Assembly: GCF_030817275.1 (NCBI RefSeq)
Contig: NZ_JAUSZD010000002.1
Location: forward strand, 4,898,001 to 4,962,000
Direction of reading: 5' to 3'
Length of the DNA stretch: 64,000 nucleotides
Source: Paenibacillus sp. V4I7
GTDB taxonomy: Bacteria; Bacillota; Bacilli; Paenibacillales; NBRC-103111
Position numbers and translations under genes: made by a program. Positions within the stretch are counted from its first letter, which is position 1. Each line of letters opens with the position of its first letter. Below the pieces are notes generated by a model. The model had not been told where the DNA came from. It did no database searches and saw only the letters and a program-made list of their open reading frames with translations. Positions 53,512-63,182 of the stretch are shown in pieces.

Positions 53512-54861
53512 TTATTTTTTTTCAGCCTTAATCGCTTGATCCGCTCTTGTCTTCATATTCTGAATGGCTTTGTCTAAGGGCTGCACACCCATGACGTATT
53601 TCTCTGTTTCTTCGTTAATAATTTTGGTCATTTCCGGTAAAGCGGTAGAAATCGTTTGAACTGGGAACGTATAATCGCCTTTGATTAGTGATTTCAGAGA
53701 ATCCACGTTAATCAAGTTTGCTGCATCTCCGACCATAAGCTCAGCGACTTTGTCCACATCGATTTTCTTGGAAGATGGCAAACGTCCACCCGGAATCATG
53801 AGAAGATTACCTTCGGTTAAGTACCAGGAGATAAATTGAAAGGCTTCGTCTTTGTTCGAAGACGTATTGTTAATCGACATGAAGTCGTTGAAGCCTGCTG
53901 TATTCACTTTGCCGCCCTTCTCTAACTGGGGTACTGGCGCAAAAATGGTTTTGAAGTCATGCGGGAAGCTTTTCGTATCCTTCACATTCCTTAGCAGATG
54001 TGTACCTCCGAAAATCATGGCCGATTTACCGGTTAGAAGCTCGTTTGGAGGGAGTAATTTGTTGGCGATAATTTCTGGCCACTTGACTGATAATCCTTTG
54101 TCCTGCAGCGCTTTTTGATACTCCATGCCCTTCTTGACGGCAGGACTGTCGAAGGTGGACAATCCATCCGCTGTATAGTAGGAATCCACCGGCTTATTCT
54201 CAAGAATAGCAAAACGCACCATATTATCGTCTGGAACCTTGATAAAACTGCCCTTCTGGTCCGGTGTATGCAGCTTCTCAGCAAGGGCCATGTAGTCGTC
54301 CCAGGTCCATCCTTGAGCCGGAATCTTCTCTCCCGCTTTTTCCAAAGCCGTTTGATTAATCATAACGGAAGATAACAGCTTCATGGCCGGTAAGTAATGC
54401 GTTTTCCCTTTGAACGGGACGACATTATCTTTGCCAATAAGATCATCCACATTAAGCTTATATTTGCTAATCAAATCATCCAACGGATAGGTGACGCCAG
54501 CATTCGCTCGGCGATTGTAATTCGTTTCTCCATAGCTGAAGAAGATGTCCGGAGCATCGGAGTTGCTGATAAGAGCCGTATCGAGCTTCGTGTTACCGCT
54601 ATCGTCGTTCACGTAACGTGTATACTCCACTTGGATATCAGGATGTGCACTGTTCCATTTCGTGACCACGTCCTTGGGTCCGCTCTCTTCAGGAATGCCG
54701 CCCCACATCTTAAGTTTGACGGCTTTCTTGGGAACTGCGGAGCTTGCAGTCGTTGCTGCAGCGGGAGATGAGCTTGATGGGTTGTCGCCTTTTGCACAGC
54801 CGGAAAGCATCAAACTAAATGCCATTGTGAGTGATAGTGCGGAATAGATCGATTTCTTCAT
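53512..54861 (-). CDS. Sugar-binding lipoprotein (family 1)
   Basis: Substrate-binding lipoprotein of a CUT1 importer, shorter (449 residues) than the LplA group and closer to the MalE-like family 1. The signal MKKSIYSALSLTMAFSLMLS is followed by GC (Cys22). ATG 54861 follows GAGGGG; the frame opens ten codons earlier without a ribosome site. It lies directly behind the two-component genes, which probably control it. Confidence 0.88.
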   Translation of the reverse strand: MKKSIYSALSLTMAFSLMLSGCAKGDNPSSSSPAAATTASSAVPKKAVKLKMWGGIPEESGPKDVVTKWNSAHPDIQVEYTRYVNDDSGNTKLDTALISNSDAPDIFFSYGETNYNRRANAGVTYPLDDLISKYKLNVDDLIGKDNVVPFKGKTHYLPAMKLLSSVMINQTALEKAGEKIPAQGWTWDDYMALAEKLHTPDQKGSFIKVPDDNMVRFAILENKPVDSYYTADGLSTFDSPAVKKGMEYQKALQDKGLSVKWPEIIANKLLPPNELLTGKSAMIFGGTHLLRNVKDTKSFPHDFKTIFAPVPQLEKGGKVNTAGFNDFMSINNTSSNKDEAFQFISWYLTEGNLLMIPGGRLPSSKKIDVDKVAELMVGDAANLINVDSLKSLIKGDYTFPVQTISTALPEMTKIINEETEKYVMGVQPLDKAIQNMKTRADQAIKAEKK

Positions 54862-54979
54862 ACTGGTAAAACCCCTCTCACTTGTTTTCATCCGTTTGGA
54901 ACATCATTAGCATAGCAAAGTGATCATTTCCTGCGTAATGAATTCATTTAAGATCTTACCTGTCTTGTTTTATCTACTT

Positions 54980-56575
54980 TTAATGAATATAGCGCTTCCG
55001 ATATTCTTGCGGGTATATGCCTTCAATTTTTTTGAACAACTTGGCGAAATAATTAGGGTCCGAATAGCCTATCGCGTCCGCAACTTCATAAATTTTAACA
55101 TTGGCATCCTTGAGCAGTTCCCTGGCTTTCTTCATTCGTATACGAATCATGTAATCGATCATTGTTTCGCCGGTTTCTTTCTTGAATAAGGAGCTTAAAT
55201 ACGGTTCCGTAAAATTAACTTCTTTTGCCAAGTCGGACATTTTAAAGGAAGTACTGTACTTTTCTTCGATCATTCTTTGAACGGCCCTAATTTCCGGGCG
55301 AGGCTGATGAACCGCGCTTGCGCGCAAATGCTCGAAGAAGACTGAAATCCATCCAATCAACCACTCGCTTATTTCTTGTATGGACTCAGATAGCCTCACG
55401 ACATGATGAGGATACTTCCCTTCGTAAGGCATGATTGAATATAAGTCTCCTCCTTTATGTTGAAGGAACACCTCGAATAGATGGACAATATGCAGCCAAC
55501 GTTCTCTGGCCAAATCTGGATAAGGTCTAGGTACTCCGTCTTCTAAATAAGCCTCCGCCATATTTCTTATAGCATTCTGAAGCGCTTCTTTGTCTTGCCG
55601 AGCCATCATATCAAGCCATTCATCCTGTGATGAAATAGGCAAAGCTTGGTTTGCAAACATTTGCTCCCTATAGTGAATGACACGGCTCGAGTCATTGTAA
55701 AATCTCACCAAAAGCGCTTCATCGGCAAACTTGCATGCTTCATGCAGGTCGTATGCTCGTTCAACAGGGGCATAAGTACCGAAATAGACAGCCAATTTGA
55801 GATAGCGGTGTATACATTCCGTCATCTCTTGAAGCATCGGCTCCGCCCCCATACCGGAGATCATACCGAAACGCCCTCCATCCATTTCCACAATGTGTCC
55901 TGCCTTATATTTGCGCATAATTTCCCGAAGGATATTCATCACGGAAAAACGCAGCAGCTTTTCACTCTTAAAGCGATTCTCATCGACAACAGACTCGTAT
56001 CGGTCAATTTTCATCATCGAAACCGTCCATGGAAATGGGGGAAGTAGATTCGCATATTCCTCTGAGAGATCATCCGCTTCCTTCTTTGAGTATTGCATGG
56101 TCAGGAGATCACGCAAATGCTTGTCAATGGTGATTTCTTGACGAAATTGAACCGTAGTCCGATTAAGCAGTAACATTTCCTCCTGCTTTTTACGTTCGTT
56201 CTCTATTTCCTTTTGCATTTGCTGCAGCTTGGTTTGAAGATCATCCGGCTGCATAGTTAGCTTCAATATGTAGTCGGAAGCTCCAAGCTGCAAGGCCCGC
56301 CTTACATACCCAAAATCATTATAGTTGGATAAAATTAAAATCTTGATGTGCGGATATAATTCCTTCACCCGTTCCATCAGCGAGATACCATCCATATTCG
56401 GCATGGAAATGTCGGTAATCAAGAGATCACATGGCTTTTCAGCAAGAATGGTAAGCGCATCCAATCCATCCACTGCCTCGCCGATCAATTCAAAGCCAAA
56501 TTCCTCCCAAGGAATAAACGTCTTGAGTCCGAGCCTCACCAAAAATTCATCTTCCACTAATAAAAGCTTCGTCAT
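54980..56575 (-). CDS. YesN-type response regulator
   Basis: Response regulator with receiver (VEDEF, Asp55 in LLITDISMPNMDG, Lys in YILKLT), a long middle region with a coiled-coil segment near 125-150 (QQMQKEIENERKKQEEMLLL), and a C-terminal AraC domain (MSDLAKEVNFTEPYLSSLFK then VADAIGYSDPNYFAKLFKKI). ATG 56575 overlaps the kinase stop codon by ATGA and follows GGAGG. Probable activator of the importer and glycosidase genes downstream. Confidence 0.93.
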   Translation of the reverse strand: MTKLLLVEDEFLVRLGLKTFIPWEEFGFELIGEAVDGLDALTILAEKPCDLLITDISMPNMDGISLMERVKELYPHIKILILSNYNDFGYVRRALQLGASDYILKLTMQPDDLQTKLQQMQKEIENERKKQEEMLLLNRTTVQFRQEITIDKHLRDLLTMQYSKKEADDLSEEYANLLPPFPWTVSMMKIDRYESVVDENRFKSEKLLRFSVMNILREIMRKYKAGHIVEMDGGRFGMISGMGAEPMLQEMTECIHRYLKLAVYFGTYAPVERAYDLHEACKFADEALLVRFYNDSSRVIHYREQMFANQALPISSQDEWLDMMARQDKEALQNAIRNMAEAYLEDGVPRPYPDLARERWLHIVHLFEVFLQHKGGDLYSIMPYEGKYPHHVVRLSESIQEISEWLIGWISVFFEHLRASAVHQPRPEIRAVQRMIEEKYSTSFKMSDLAKEVNFTEPYLSSLFKKETGETMIDYMIRIRMKKARELLKDANVKIYEVADAIGYSDPNYFAKLFKKIEGIYPQEYRKRYIH

Positions 56576-58293
56576 GCTGGATCCTCCATCCGCTTCCAAG
56601 GCAGCTTAATAACCGTCTCCGCTCCAGTATCCATGCCATTGTGCATAAATAGCCCATAGGGTTCCCCGAAATGCATGCGAATCCGACTTTGAACATTCTC
56701 AAGTCCGATTCCACTATATTTCCCTTGCCTTATAGGATCGGATTTCTCAAGAGCTTCATCGGCAAGCTTTCTCTCAGACAGCCCTTGTCCATTATCTGTA
56801 ACGGTAACAAACAACAAATCATCTTCATGATAAGCCGTAATACGGATGATTAGAGGCATACGGTTCCCATGGATGATGCTGTTTTCCACAATAGGTTGAA
56901 GGGTGAATTTAAGAATGCGAGCAGACAATAGACTTTCATCAACACGAATCGACAACTCTATATTATCGTTAAACCGAATTTTTTGCAGCGAAAAATAATG
57001 TTGTATAAAATCAAGCTCATCTCTCAGTGTGACAACTTCGCTCTCCTGCTTCATACTGTAGCTCAACATAATACCAAGGGATGTAATCATATCCCCAACG
57101 TTTTTAGCACCCGAAAATACAGCCAGCCACTTAATGGAATTGAGTGCGTTAAACAGGAAATGGGGAGAAATCTGAGCTTGCAGCGCATGAAACCTTGCTT
57201 CCTCTTTAAGCTGCTGCTCTTCTCGAAGAGTCGTAACCATCTCTTTCAAGCTCGAAAGCATACGGTTGAAGTGATGGCTCAGAAGCCCGATTTCATCGTT
57301 TCCTCCTGCCAATGCGGGATTTTCGAAATTGCCGAATGCTGCTTTCCCCATTGCCTGCACGAGCGAGCGAATAGGCTTCATCAAACGAAGGGTAAAGATG
57401 ACATAGATGAAAAGAAAACATGCGAATAAAACGATGACACTCCACGTCGTTGTGGAACGTACGTTTTTCAACTGCTGCATCCATTGTTCCTGCATGGGGA
57501 TCCATTGCAATTGCCAGCCGGTTGCTTTTAAGGTTTGTATGAATGTGGATCGTTCCTCTCCCGATTCAGTCCTGTTCCACAAATCATTTTGTCCCCACAG
57601 CAAACGGTTTTTATCGGATATCAGGAATTGGGCAGGGGAATCCTTCTCTAACCCATTGGAAACGAGAAACATTTCCTTGATTGGAAATGCAATAAAAACT
57701 AAGCCATACCCCTTTGTCGTCTCCCCTTTAATTAACCGGGCCATGGTAATAAAGCCCCCTTCTTGGTTACCCTCAAGTCCTTTTACTCTCAGAGAAGGGT
57801 TCACGTCCCAAGCTGGAGCACCGTTTTTTTCTCTGGCTTGTTTCACATAATCCGGTATCACTTTAAGAATCACTTCGTCTTGATTGGTCGCATAGATGCT
57901 GCCATTAAATCCATAAACCGCAACAATGGCATGGTTGTCCAAAATATATGAGATCAGGTTGTCCATCTTGCTCTGTAGACCAATTACCCTCTGGTAGGTA
58001 GGATAATCATCTAAATCCGACTGCCCCGAACTTCTTAGCAATTGCAAGACATCATAGTCGTTCGTGAGCAAATTCGAAACATTTAAAGTCCGGTTCAGCA
58101 TATCGTCGGCTCGATCCGTAACCCTCTTTAGAACCTGGGTTTGTGTGTCGGTCATTTGTCTCATAAATATTTTGTCAGATTGAACGAAGTAAAGATACAT
58201 CATAAATAAAATGGGAGCCACAATAAACAACGTAAATGCAAGTAAAAACTTCAGGCGCAAAGAGAAAAATATTTGCCTCTTGTTCATTGTCAT
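56572..58293 (-). CDS. YesM-type sensor histidine kinase
   Basis: Membrane sensor kinase. Membrane segments lie near residues 14-36 and about 283-303 and enclose an extracellular sensor domain. A HAMP region follows, then the phosphorylated His near 378 (LQAQISPHFLFNALNSIKWL), N-box IVENSIIHGN and G-box VTDNGQGLS. The start is ATG 58293 behind GGGGAG; an ATG two codons later is also possible. First gene of the locus; the ligand is probably the imported sugar. Confidence 0.92.
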   Translation of the reverse strand: MTMNKRQIFFSLRLKFLLAFTLFIVAPILFMMYLYFVQSDKIFMRQMTDTQTQVLKRVTDRADDMLNRTLNVSNLLTNDYDVLQLLRSSGQSDLDDYPTYQRVIGLQSKMDNLISYILDNHAIVAVYGFNGSIYATNQDEVILKVIPDYVKQAREKNGAPAWDVNPSLRVKGLEGNQEGGFITMARLIKGETTKGYGLVFIAFPIKEMFLVSNGLEKDSPAQFLISDKNRLLWGQNDLWNRTESGEERSTFIQTLKATGWQLQWIPMQEQWMQQLKNVRSTTTWSVIVLFACFLFIYVIFTLRLMKPIRSLVQAMGKAAFGNFENPALAGGNDEIGLLSHHFNRMLSSLKEMVTTLREEQQLKEEARFHALQAQISPHFLFNALNSIKWLAVFSGAKNVGDMITSLGIMLSYSMKQESEVVTLRDELDFIQHYFSLQKIRFNDNIELSIRVDESLLSARILKFTLQPIVENSIIHGNRMPLIIRITAYHEDDLLFVTVTDNGQGLSERKLADEALEKSDPIRQGKYSGIGLENVQSRIRMHFGEPYGLFMHNGMDTGAETVIKLPWKRMEDPA

Positions 58294-58531
58294 TTTCTCT
58301 CCCCTTCGGAACAAATGTACAATAGCAACCGTCCACTGAACGGTTGCCATGATTACTTATATATTTAGTATTATAACTCCTACATTACTTATATAAATAG
58401 GTTCTATTTTATGTTTAAGCACGGTTATATTTAATTTGATATTTGCTCTATAACTTAAAGAGAAGTTGGCTGAAGAGCATTCAAACTTCTTGTCCTCATA
58501 CAGTTCAAAGGTTCAGTTTTGGTTTGTTGGT

Positions 58532-59050
58532 TCAATAATGACGAAGATTTGTGATTAAATAATTCAATTTCGAAACAAGAGTAACGTTATCAATAGCGAT
58601 TTTGGCAAGTAAATTCTGATAATATCCTGTAGGCATGGCAGCCAGAATGTTTCCTCCTCTCTGGCCCGTTTTCCACTTACTGAAAATGGCTTGCTTCAAT
58701 CCATCCTCATACGATTTCGGTTCCTTGTACACGGTAATAGGAACAGTCGCCGTGACTTCCCGTCCTGTAAAGGCCAAATAAATTTCGCGAAATATTTGTA
58801 TATGTTCTCGTTCAGCTTCGCGGATGGAAGAAATCAAGATGCGGTCTTCCTCGGATGGCGCCAGTTCAAGAAGCCTCTGGTAGAATGATTCAGCATTGCG
58901 CTCCCCAGCCACGAATTCACGAATAATTTGAAGCGATTCCTGCAATCCGTGATAAGGCGATTGCATTACATTTGGGCGAAAACTCAACCCGTTCAAAAGG
59001 TGAAGCGCAGATTCTGCGGCACTAGTTTCGTCATATGTTCTATAATACAA
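58532..59050 (-). CDS. Ferritin-like (rubrerythrin-type) domain protein
   Basis: A small protein of about 172 residues with a helical pair ESLQIIREFVAGERNAESFY and SIREAEREHIQIFREIYLAF. The E-x6-Y and E-x-x-H patterns are those of ferritin-like metal-binding bundles, but the set of metal ligands looks incomplete. GGGGAAG before a TTG at 59050 gives the most likely start; an ATG at 59083 is in frame without a clear ribosome site. Function unknown; such proteins are common in spore formers. Confidence 0.7.
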   Translation of the reverse strand: MYYRTYDETSAAESALHLLNGLSFRPNVMQSPYHGLQESLQIIREFVAGERNAESFYQRLLELAPSEEDRILISSIREAEREHIQIFREIYLAFTGREVTATVPITVYKEPKSYEDGLKQAIFSKWKTGQRGGNILAAMPTGYYQNLLAKIAIDNVTLVSKLNYLITNLRHY

Positions 59051-59276
59051 ATGGACTTCCCCTTTCCTATAGAATCCCTGCATTATATGTCGATGTCACG
59101 CCTAATTGTGATTGTCATTGGTTCGATCTTTTTTTCATTTCGTCATCATTAACACCTCAAATTTATCATCATTATGACATAGCTCGTTCATCCAAGCGAC
59201 GAGGGCCTCGTGGGATAACTTTACAATTTTAATGGATATAATAACAACAGCGTATATTAACAGTGAGGTACTCCTT

Positions 59277-60155
59277 ATGACCCAAGGAATTTTTTTGCCG
59301 CTTAATTTTAATTCTCTCTGGTATTTAGGACTGAGCACGTTAAGTCTCATCCTTCTCTTCTATGTTTATTTCAAAACTAAAAATTACAGGAGTCTGCTCC
59401 TGTTTTTGGGGATGGTCGGAATAGGTTATTCGATCGAGTACATCATTTATGTATTGCTGGGGAGCTATGAGTATGATCCCAATATCATCTCCCGCGATGC
59501 TTATTATGATAACAATATGGGGGCACTTGCTTCGAATCTACTAACTTTGCCTGCAACAGCCACATTAATAGCAGTATTTCGATTGAACTGGATTGTGATC
59601 GCTATTATTACAGGGCTAATAGTGGGGATCGAATGGCTATTCTTAAAATTGGGCATTTATCGTCATTATTGGTGGCGGTTTGAATACACGGCCTTTGGAT
59701 TGTTGGTATATTATGGTTTTGCCAAAGCCTGGTTTACACGGCTTATGCGTCCGTTAAAAGGGATCTCTCACTCTTTGACACTATATTTTATCACTTGGGC
59801 GCTTTGTACTATGCAATTTGTCCCCATCTCGTTATTCAACAGTAGATATTATAATCTCGGTTGGTTCGAAAACCGTTCTCATGATACAACTGCTTTTTCA
59901 TCACTATTTGGGATGTTTACCAGCATCTTCTCTGTGTGGGTGTTGAAACTAAAGTGGAAATATAGTTGGCTGAAGTACATATTTTCTGCAGCTGTCATAT
60001 TTGGCGTTAACATTATTCTTCAAATAATCGGAGTGCTTCATAGTCTTGTATGGTGGGATTTCTGGTATTGCAGTGGGGTGAATTTAATAATAATCATAAT
60101 AGTTGATGTAATTAGTAAACGCTTATGGAATGGTCCTAACCAGTTGCTTCGGTGA
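59277..60155 (+). CDS. Multi-pass membrane protein of unknown function
   Basis: A protein of about 292 residues with eight or so hydrophobic segments and aromatic-rich loops (GIYRHYWWRFEYTAFGLLVY). I do not recognise a characterised family; the pattern is reminiscent of the CBO0543-like membrane proteins of Bacillota. GAGGT lies eight bases before ATG 59277. It is divergent from the ferritin-like gene. A decayed gene for a similar kind of protein lies at 61.1 kb. Confidence 0.65.
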   Translation: MTQGIFLPLNFNSLWYLGLSTLSLILLFYVYFKTKNYRSLLLFLGMVGIGYSIEYIIYVLLGSYEYDPNIISRDAYYDNNMGALASNLLTLPATATLIAVFRLNWIVIAIITGLIVGIEWLFLKLGIYRHYWWRFEYTAFGLLVYYGFAKAWFTRLMRPLKGISHSLTLYFITWALCTMQFVPISLFNSRYYNLGWFENRSHDTTAFSSLFGMFTSIFSVWVLKLKWKYSWLKYIFSAAVIFGVNIILQIIGVLHSLVWWDFWYCSGVNLIIIIIVDVISKRLWNGPNQLLR

Positions 60156-60382
60156 ATTATGGATGGCCATACCACGGGTCGCTAATCTGCATCTTACCGC
60201 CTGGAGTATACTAATTCTATGGGGGATGAAATCCTTTAAATACACGAGCTTTTCGTGAGAAAATCAAAACATAGCGAGGGAGTTCAATATTGGATGTTTT
60301 TGATTTCACACATAAATTCCCAACATTGTATAATTGAAGGATACTAAATGCAAACTAATTAAAAACGAAGGACGGTGTAAAA

Positions 60383-60931
60383 ATGACGAGTGTATTTGAA
60401 GCAATAATTGATGTAATGAAAACATTCATTGATGATGAACCAAAGCCACCTTTACATATAGGGGAAGCAATGACTTGTTGGACATACTTAACCATGCTTG
60501 AAGAAGAAATCGCGAATGTACAAATTGGACTTAATACTACAACAGATAACGAACTTTTGGATGCACTTCATGGATCAATGGAGTTAGCAAGAGCACAATC
60601 AAAAGAACTAAGGGATCTTATGATACAAGAGGGTGTGACTCTACCCCCAGTATCTGAAATAAAACCAAAATCAGAACCAAATTCTATTCCAATGGGTGTA
60701 AAACTGACTGATGATGAAATTGCAAATGCACTTTCTATTAAAGTTGTCGCCAATTATATGATGTGTGCAACTGGTGCTGTGCAGTCTGTGCGTAATGATG
60801 TGGGTATGATGTTTGTTAAATTTCAAGCAGAGAAATTGAAGTTCGGTGCTTCATTAAAAACCTTAATGCGTAAACGTGGGTGGATTAAAATCCCTCCGTA
60901 TTATGTACCTAATGGGTTGCCGACACAATAA
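60383..60931 (+). CDS. DUF3231 family protein
   Basis: A 182-residue cytoplasmic protein of the DUF3231 family, known from spore formers and predicted to form a ferritin-like helical bundle. Family features are EPKPPLHIGEAMTCWTYLTM, GVKLTDDEIANALSIKVVAN and the end MRKRGWIKIPPYYVPNG. GAAGGACGG precedes the ATG. Upstream are TTCACA and TATAAT 18 bp apart (near 60312-60341), a possible promoter. Standalone gene; role unknown. It is often half the length of duplicated relatives. Confidence 0.85.
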   Translation: MTSVFEAIIDVMKTFIDDEPKPPLHIGEAMTCWTYLTMLEEEIANVQIGLNTTTDNELLDALHGSMELARAQSKELRDLMIQEGVTLPPVSEIKPKSEPNSIPMGVKLTDDEIANALSIKVVANYMMCATGAVQSVRNDVGMMFVKFQAEKLKFGASLKTLMRKRGWIKIPPYYVPNGLPTQ

Positions 60932-61118
60932 TTTCTAATTGTTTAATAAATCGACATTCCCTCAATATCCATAGAAAATCGTTGCTTTTCCGAAACTCTA
61001 CCTCAAATTGTAACAAAATAAGTTAGACTAAGTACTCAATAAAACAAATAGTTCTGCGTTACTTCAATAATCATAGTTTCTTAAAACTGTGCCATACTAA
61101 TTCCGTTTTTATTAACTG

Positions 61119-61561
61119 ATGAAAGTAGTTTACTTCTGCTTATTTGTAGTTGTGATGACCTTTGCCGATTGGGGCTATACCAAAGCAGAATTTGTTAGGC
61201 TTACGCGATCGATTTTGATATCGGCCGAATTCCCTTTGAATTATACAAATATAATGACAGCTCGAAATACGAGATTTTTGATTTGATTCTGAATATTTTC
61301 ACCTATCCGCCAGCGGCCTACTATTGTCTTTATTTTTATGATAAATAGAAGCTTAAAGGGTGGCTTCTCACCGGACACATCCTGCTTTTTTCCCTCTTGA
61401 CTACAGGAATGGAGTGGATTTCGCTTCAGTTTCACGTGTATGAATACAAAGGCTGGAAGCTAATCTACTCATTCTTTGTCTATATTATCGTTTATTTATC
61501 CAATATCGGCATACTTCGCTTCGTCCAGTGTTACTTGCCCAATCGGCAGCAATCACGGTAA
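61119..61561 (+). pseudogene. Decayed membrane-protein gene (CBO0543-like)
   Basis: An ATG opens MKVVYFCLFVVVMTFADWGY, then the frame is lost. Another frame continues with FDIGRIPFELYKYNDSSKYE, LNIFTYPPAAYYCLYFYDK, a TAG, and after it LLFSLLTTGMEWISLQFHVY up to a final TAA at 61559. One frameshift and one stop are needed to join it. The F-x-Y-P-P and GMEW motifs suggest the CBO0543-like membrane family (from memory). Confidence 0.6.
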
Positions 61562-61992
61562 ATTAAAAAAAGCTTCAATCCAACTCCGCAGACTGATTGC
61601 CGTCACTGAATCGGCATCGATTTTTCCAAACTTGGAAAAAAACTTTAATATCTCCATCCTACCCATAGAACTGATAGGTTTGGCGAGGGAGATCCCCCTT
61701 CAATTCTTTAACATCAGTCTGTTCGGCATGAAAAGAATCGGTTGGCTTGATTCCATGGAGAACATGTCGGACTTCACCCTTATACTGCTTGCGGCAGTCA
61801 TGGGACTCTATCTGTGAAGAGGAATGGCTGCTGCTTGATCGCACAGCTGCTGCTGATCATGCCGGCAGCCTCAATTAGGTTGTGTATGTAACTAACACGT
61901 GCTGCGTTTGCTTAATGGCGCAATGCTAGTCTACATTTGTTTCCTAGTCTAATACTATTGTTCTTGAACCAATTGTCAGGAATCCGTACACT

Positions 61993-62081
61993 TTCTTGTC
62001 ATTGGTTTGTGACAAGAATCTATTCCGATAAACTAAAAAACCCGCCTATTATGCGGGTTTGAATCGGTACGCTTTCTTGTC
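61993..62081. repeat. TTCTTGTC / GACAAGAA palindromic repeats (group 1)
   Basis: TTCTTGTC at 61993-62000 pairs with GACAAGAA at 62011-62018. A second TTCTTGTC at 62074-62081 lies in a similar context (both preceded by TACRCT). A related but degenerate TTTTGTC...GACACCAGAAGAA follows near 62114. A further perfect copy is at 62585. Confidence 0.6.
62038..62060 (-). terminator. Terminator of the small minus-strand gene
   Basis: The arms AAACCCGC / GCGGGTTT are followed on the minus strand by TTTAG. It lies about 210 bp behind the 59-codon gene, with no other minus-strand gene between. Confidence 0.65.
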
Positions 62082-62268
62082 ATCTGACATTTGTCAATGA
62101 AACGTTTATATGTTTTTGTCCCCCGACACCAGAAGAATAGTTTTCGTGTCCTATATGTCGCAAACATTCTGTGTCACAAACATGCAGTTCATTATTTAGA
62201 AGATAAGCTTTACGCATTCTAAATCTAAAGCCAATCGACAATGTTTGCTTCCTTCATAAAAAGTCAGG

Positions 62269-62448
62269 CTATGCGCTCTGGCTTGGTTTCTTGCGTACGC
62301 CTGTGAGTTCAAAAGCCTCTTTAGGAATCCCCAGTTCTTGGGCCTTCTTCTTTTTAATGACCATGGCCTGTTGTAAGCTAGTGGCTTGAAATTCAATTGA
62401 GGTGCCAAACGGATCCTCAAATGCATAGTAGCTTTTTTTATTCGACAT
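62269..62448 (-). CDS. Small hypothetical protein (59 residues)
   Basis: A short gene running MSNKKSYYAFEDPFGTSIEF to GVRKKPSQSA. GGGGAGG lies eleven bases before the ATG. The protein is charged, with a central helix (QQAMVIKKKKAQELG) and an aromatic N-terminus; no membrane segment or known motif. A longer overlapping frame in another phase (62196-62426) lacks a ribosome site and looks like a shadow. Function unknown. Confidence 0.55.
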   Translation of the reverse strand: MSNKKSYYAFEDPFGTSIEFQATSLQQAMVIKKKKAQELGIPKEAFELTGVRKKPSQSA

Positions 62449-62584
62449 TAAACTTAGCGCCTCCCCATTTTATTCTCGAATGATTTTGCCTGGTCATATT
62501 CCTGACCGCAGTTTGCTAAAAATATTATGTCCGCACATCCTGTATATATACACAAATTGGGAATTGCTATTTGAATTATATAGG

Positions 62585-62604
62585 TTCTTGTCACCCGACA
62601 AGAA
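62585..62604. repeat. TTCTTGTC / GACAAGAA perfect palindrome (group 2)
   Basis: TTCTTGTCACCCGACAAGAA is a perfect 8-bp inverted repeat with a four-base loop, of the same family as the copies near 62.0 kb. Confidence 0.6.
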
Positions 62605-63150
62605 TCCATGTTGAATTCTGCGCTCGCCGACACGCTTGCGCTACCCGCTGAGCGGGAGTCGCGCCGGCCAGGCAATACTGCTAACGCAAAAAAGCCCCTT
62701 CCGGCGGTATGCCGAAACCAGGCAGCCGAGCTGTCGCGTCCTGATTTTCCAAAAAAGCAACTCGGTTCGGTTTTTACGATCGAATGCATCAAGCTAACGG
62801 AACTGCTCCAAAAAGCGTTGTTCTTCGTTAGCTTAACATTTGACGACCAAAGGGTTATACAGGTCTGCTACTAGACTTACTAATCCAATATATCCTTGTA
62901 TTCATTAGGGAGTTCGGGGGCGAAGTTCGGGCTGGAGAGAGGGATGAAGTAAAGGCTTAACGCAGAGTTGGGTCGAGGGAAAAACAAGACTTCGTAGTCA
63001 GCTTGCCATTGCTATGGACGGTCCAGACCGCTCGGCCTTGCAGGGCCTTGGAGAAGTTATAGTTTGCTGAAGTGCTGATGTGCCTCGCAAAGAACCTTGA
63101 TTGAGGTCTTGAAGCGGAGCCGATCCGTTTCTTTTTCTGGCAACGAAAAA
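62605..63150. other. Intergenic region without a supported gene
   Basis: G/C-richer sequence with several overlapping short frames on both strands. A minus-strand frame ending at 62880 reads FFPRPNSALSLYFIPLSSPN then FAPELPNEYKDILD and could be the tail of a lost protein. No ribosome sites or family motifs were found. Confidence 0.4.
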
Positions 63151-63168
63151 AGCCCGCGAATGCGGGCT
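63151..63168 (-). terminator. Terminator of the sensor kinase gene
   Basis: The arms AGCCCGC / GCGGGCT with a four-base loop are followed on the minus strand by TTTTTTCG. It lies 14 bp after the kinase stop codon. Confidence 0.88.
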
Positions 63169-63182
63169 GTCTCCTCTTCAGT

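Larger units (their letters stand above)
61562..62268. other. Intergenic region with palindromic repeats
   Basis: A plus-strand frame to 61817 (RLIAVTESASIFPNLEKNFN onward) has protein-like composition but no start or family and may be a remnant. From 61990 several TTCTTGTC palindromes occur. No other gene is seen. Confidence 0.4.

Noticed and set aside
62454..62792. 112-codon minus-strand frame
   Set aside because: No ribosome site, runs through a TTCTTGTC palindrome, and composition is not protein-like in its first half.
62608..62874. 88-codon plus-strand frame
   Set aside because: No ribosome site and no recognisable motif; overlaps another frame of equal quality on the opposite strand.
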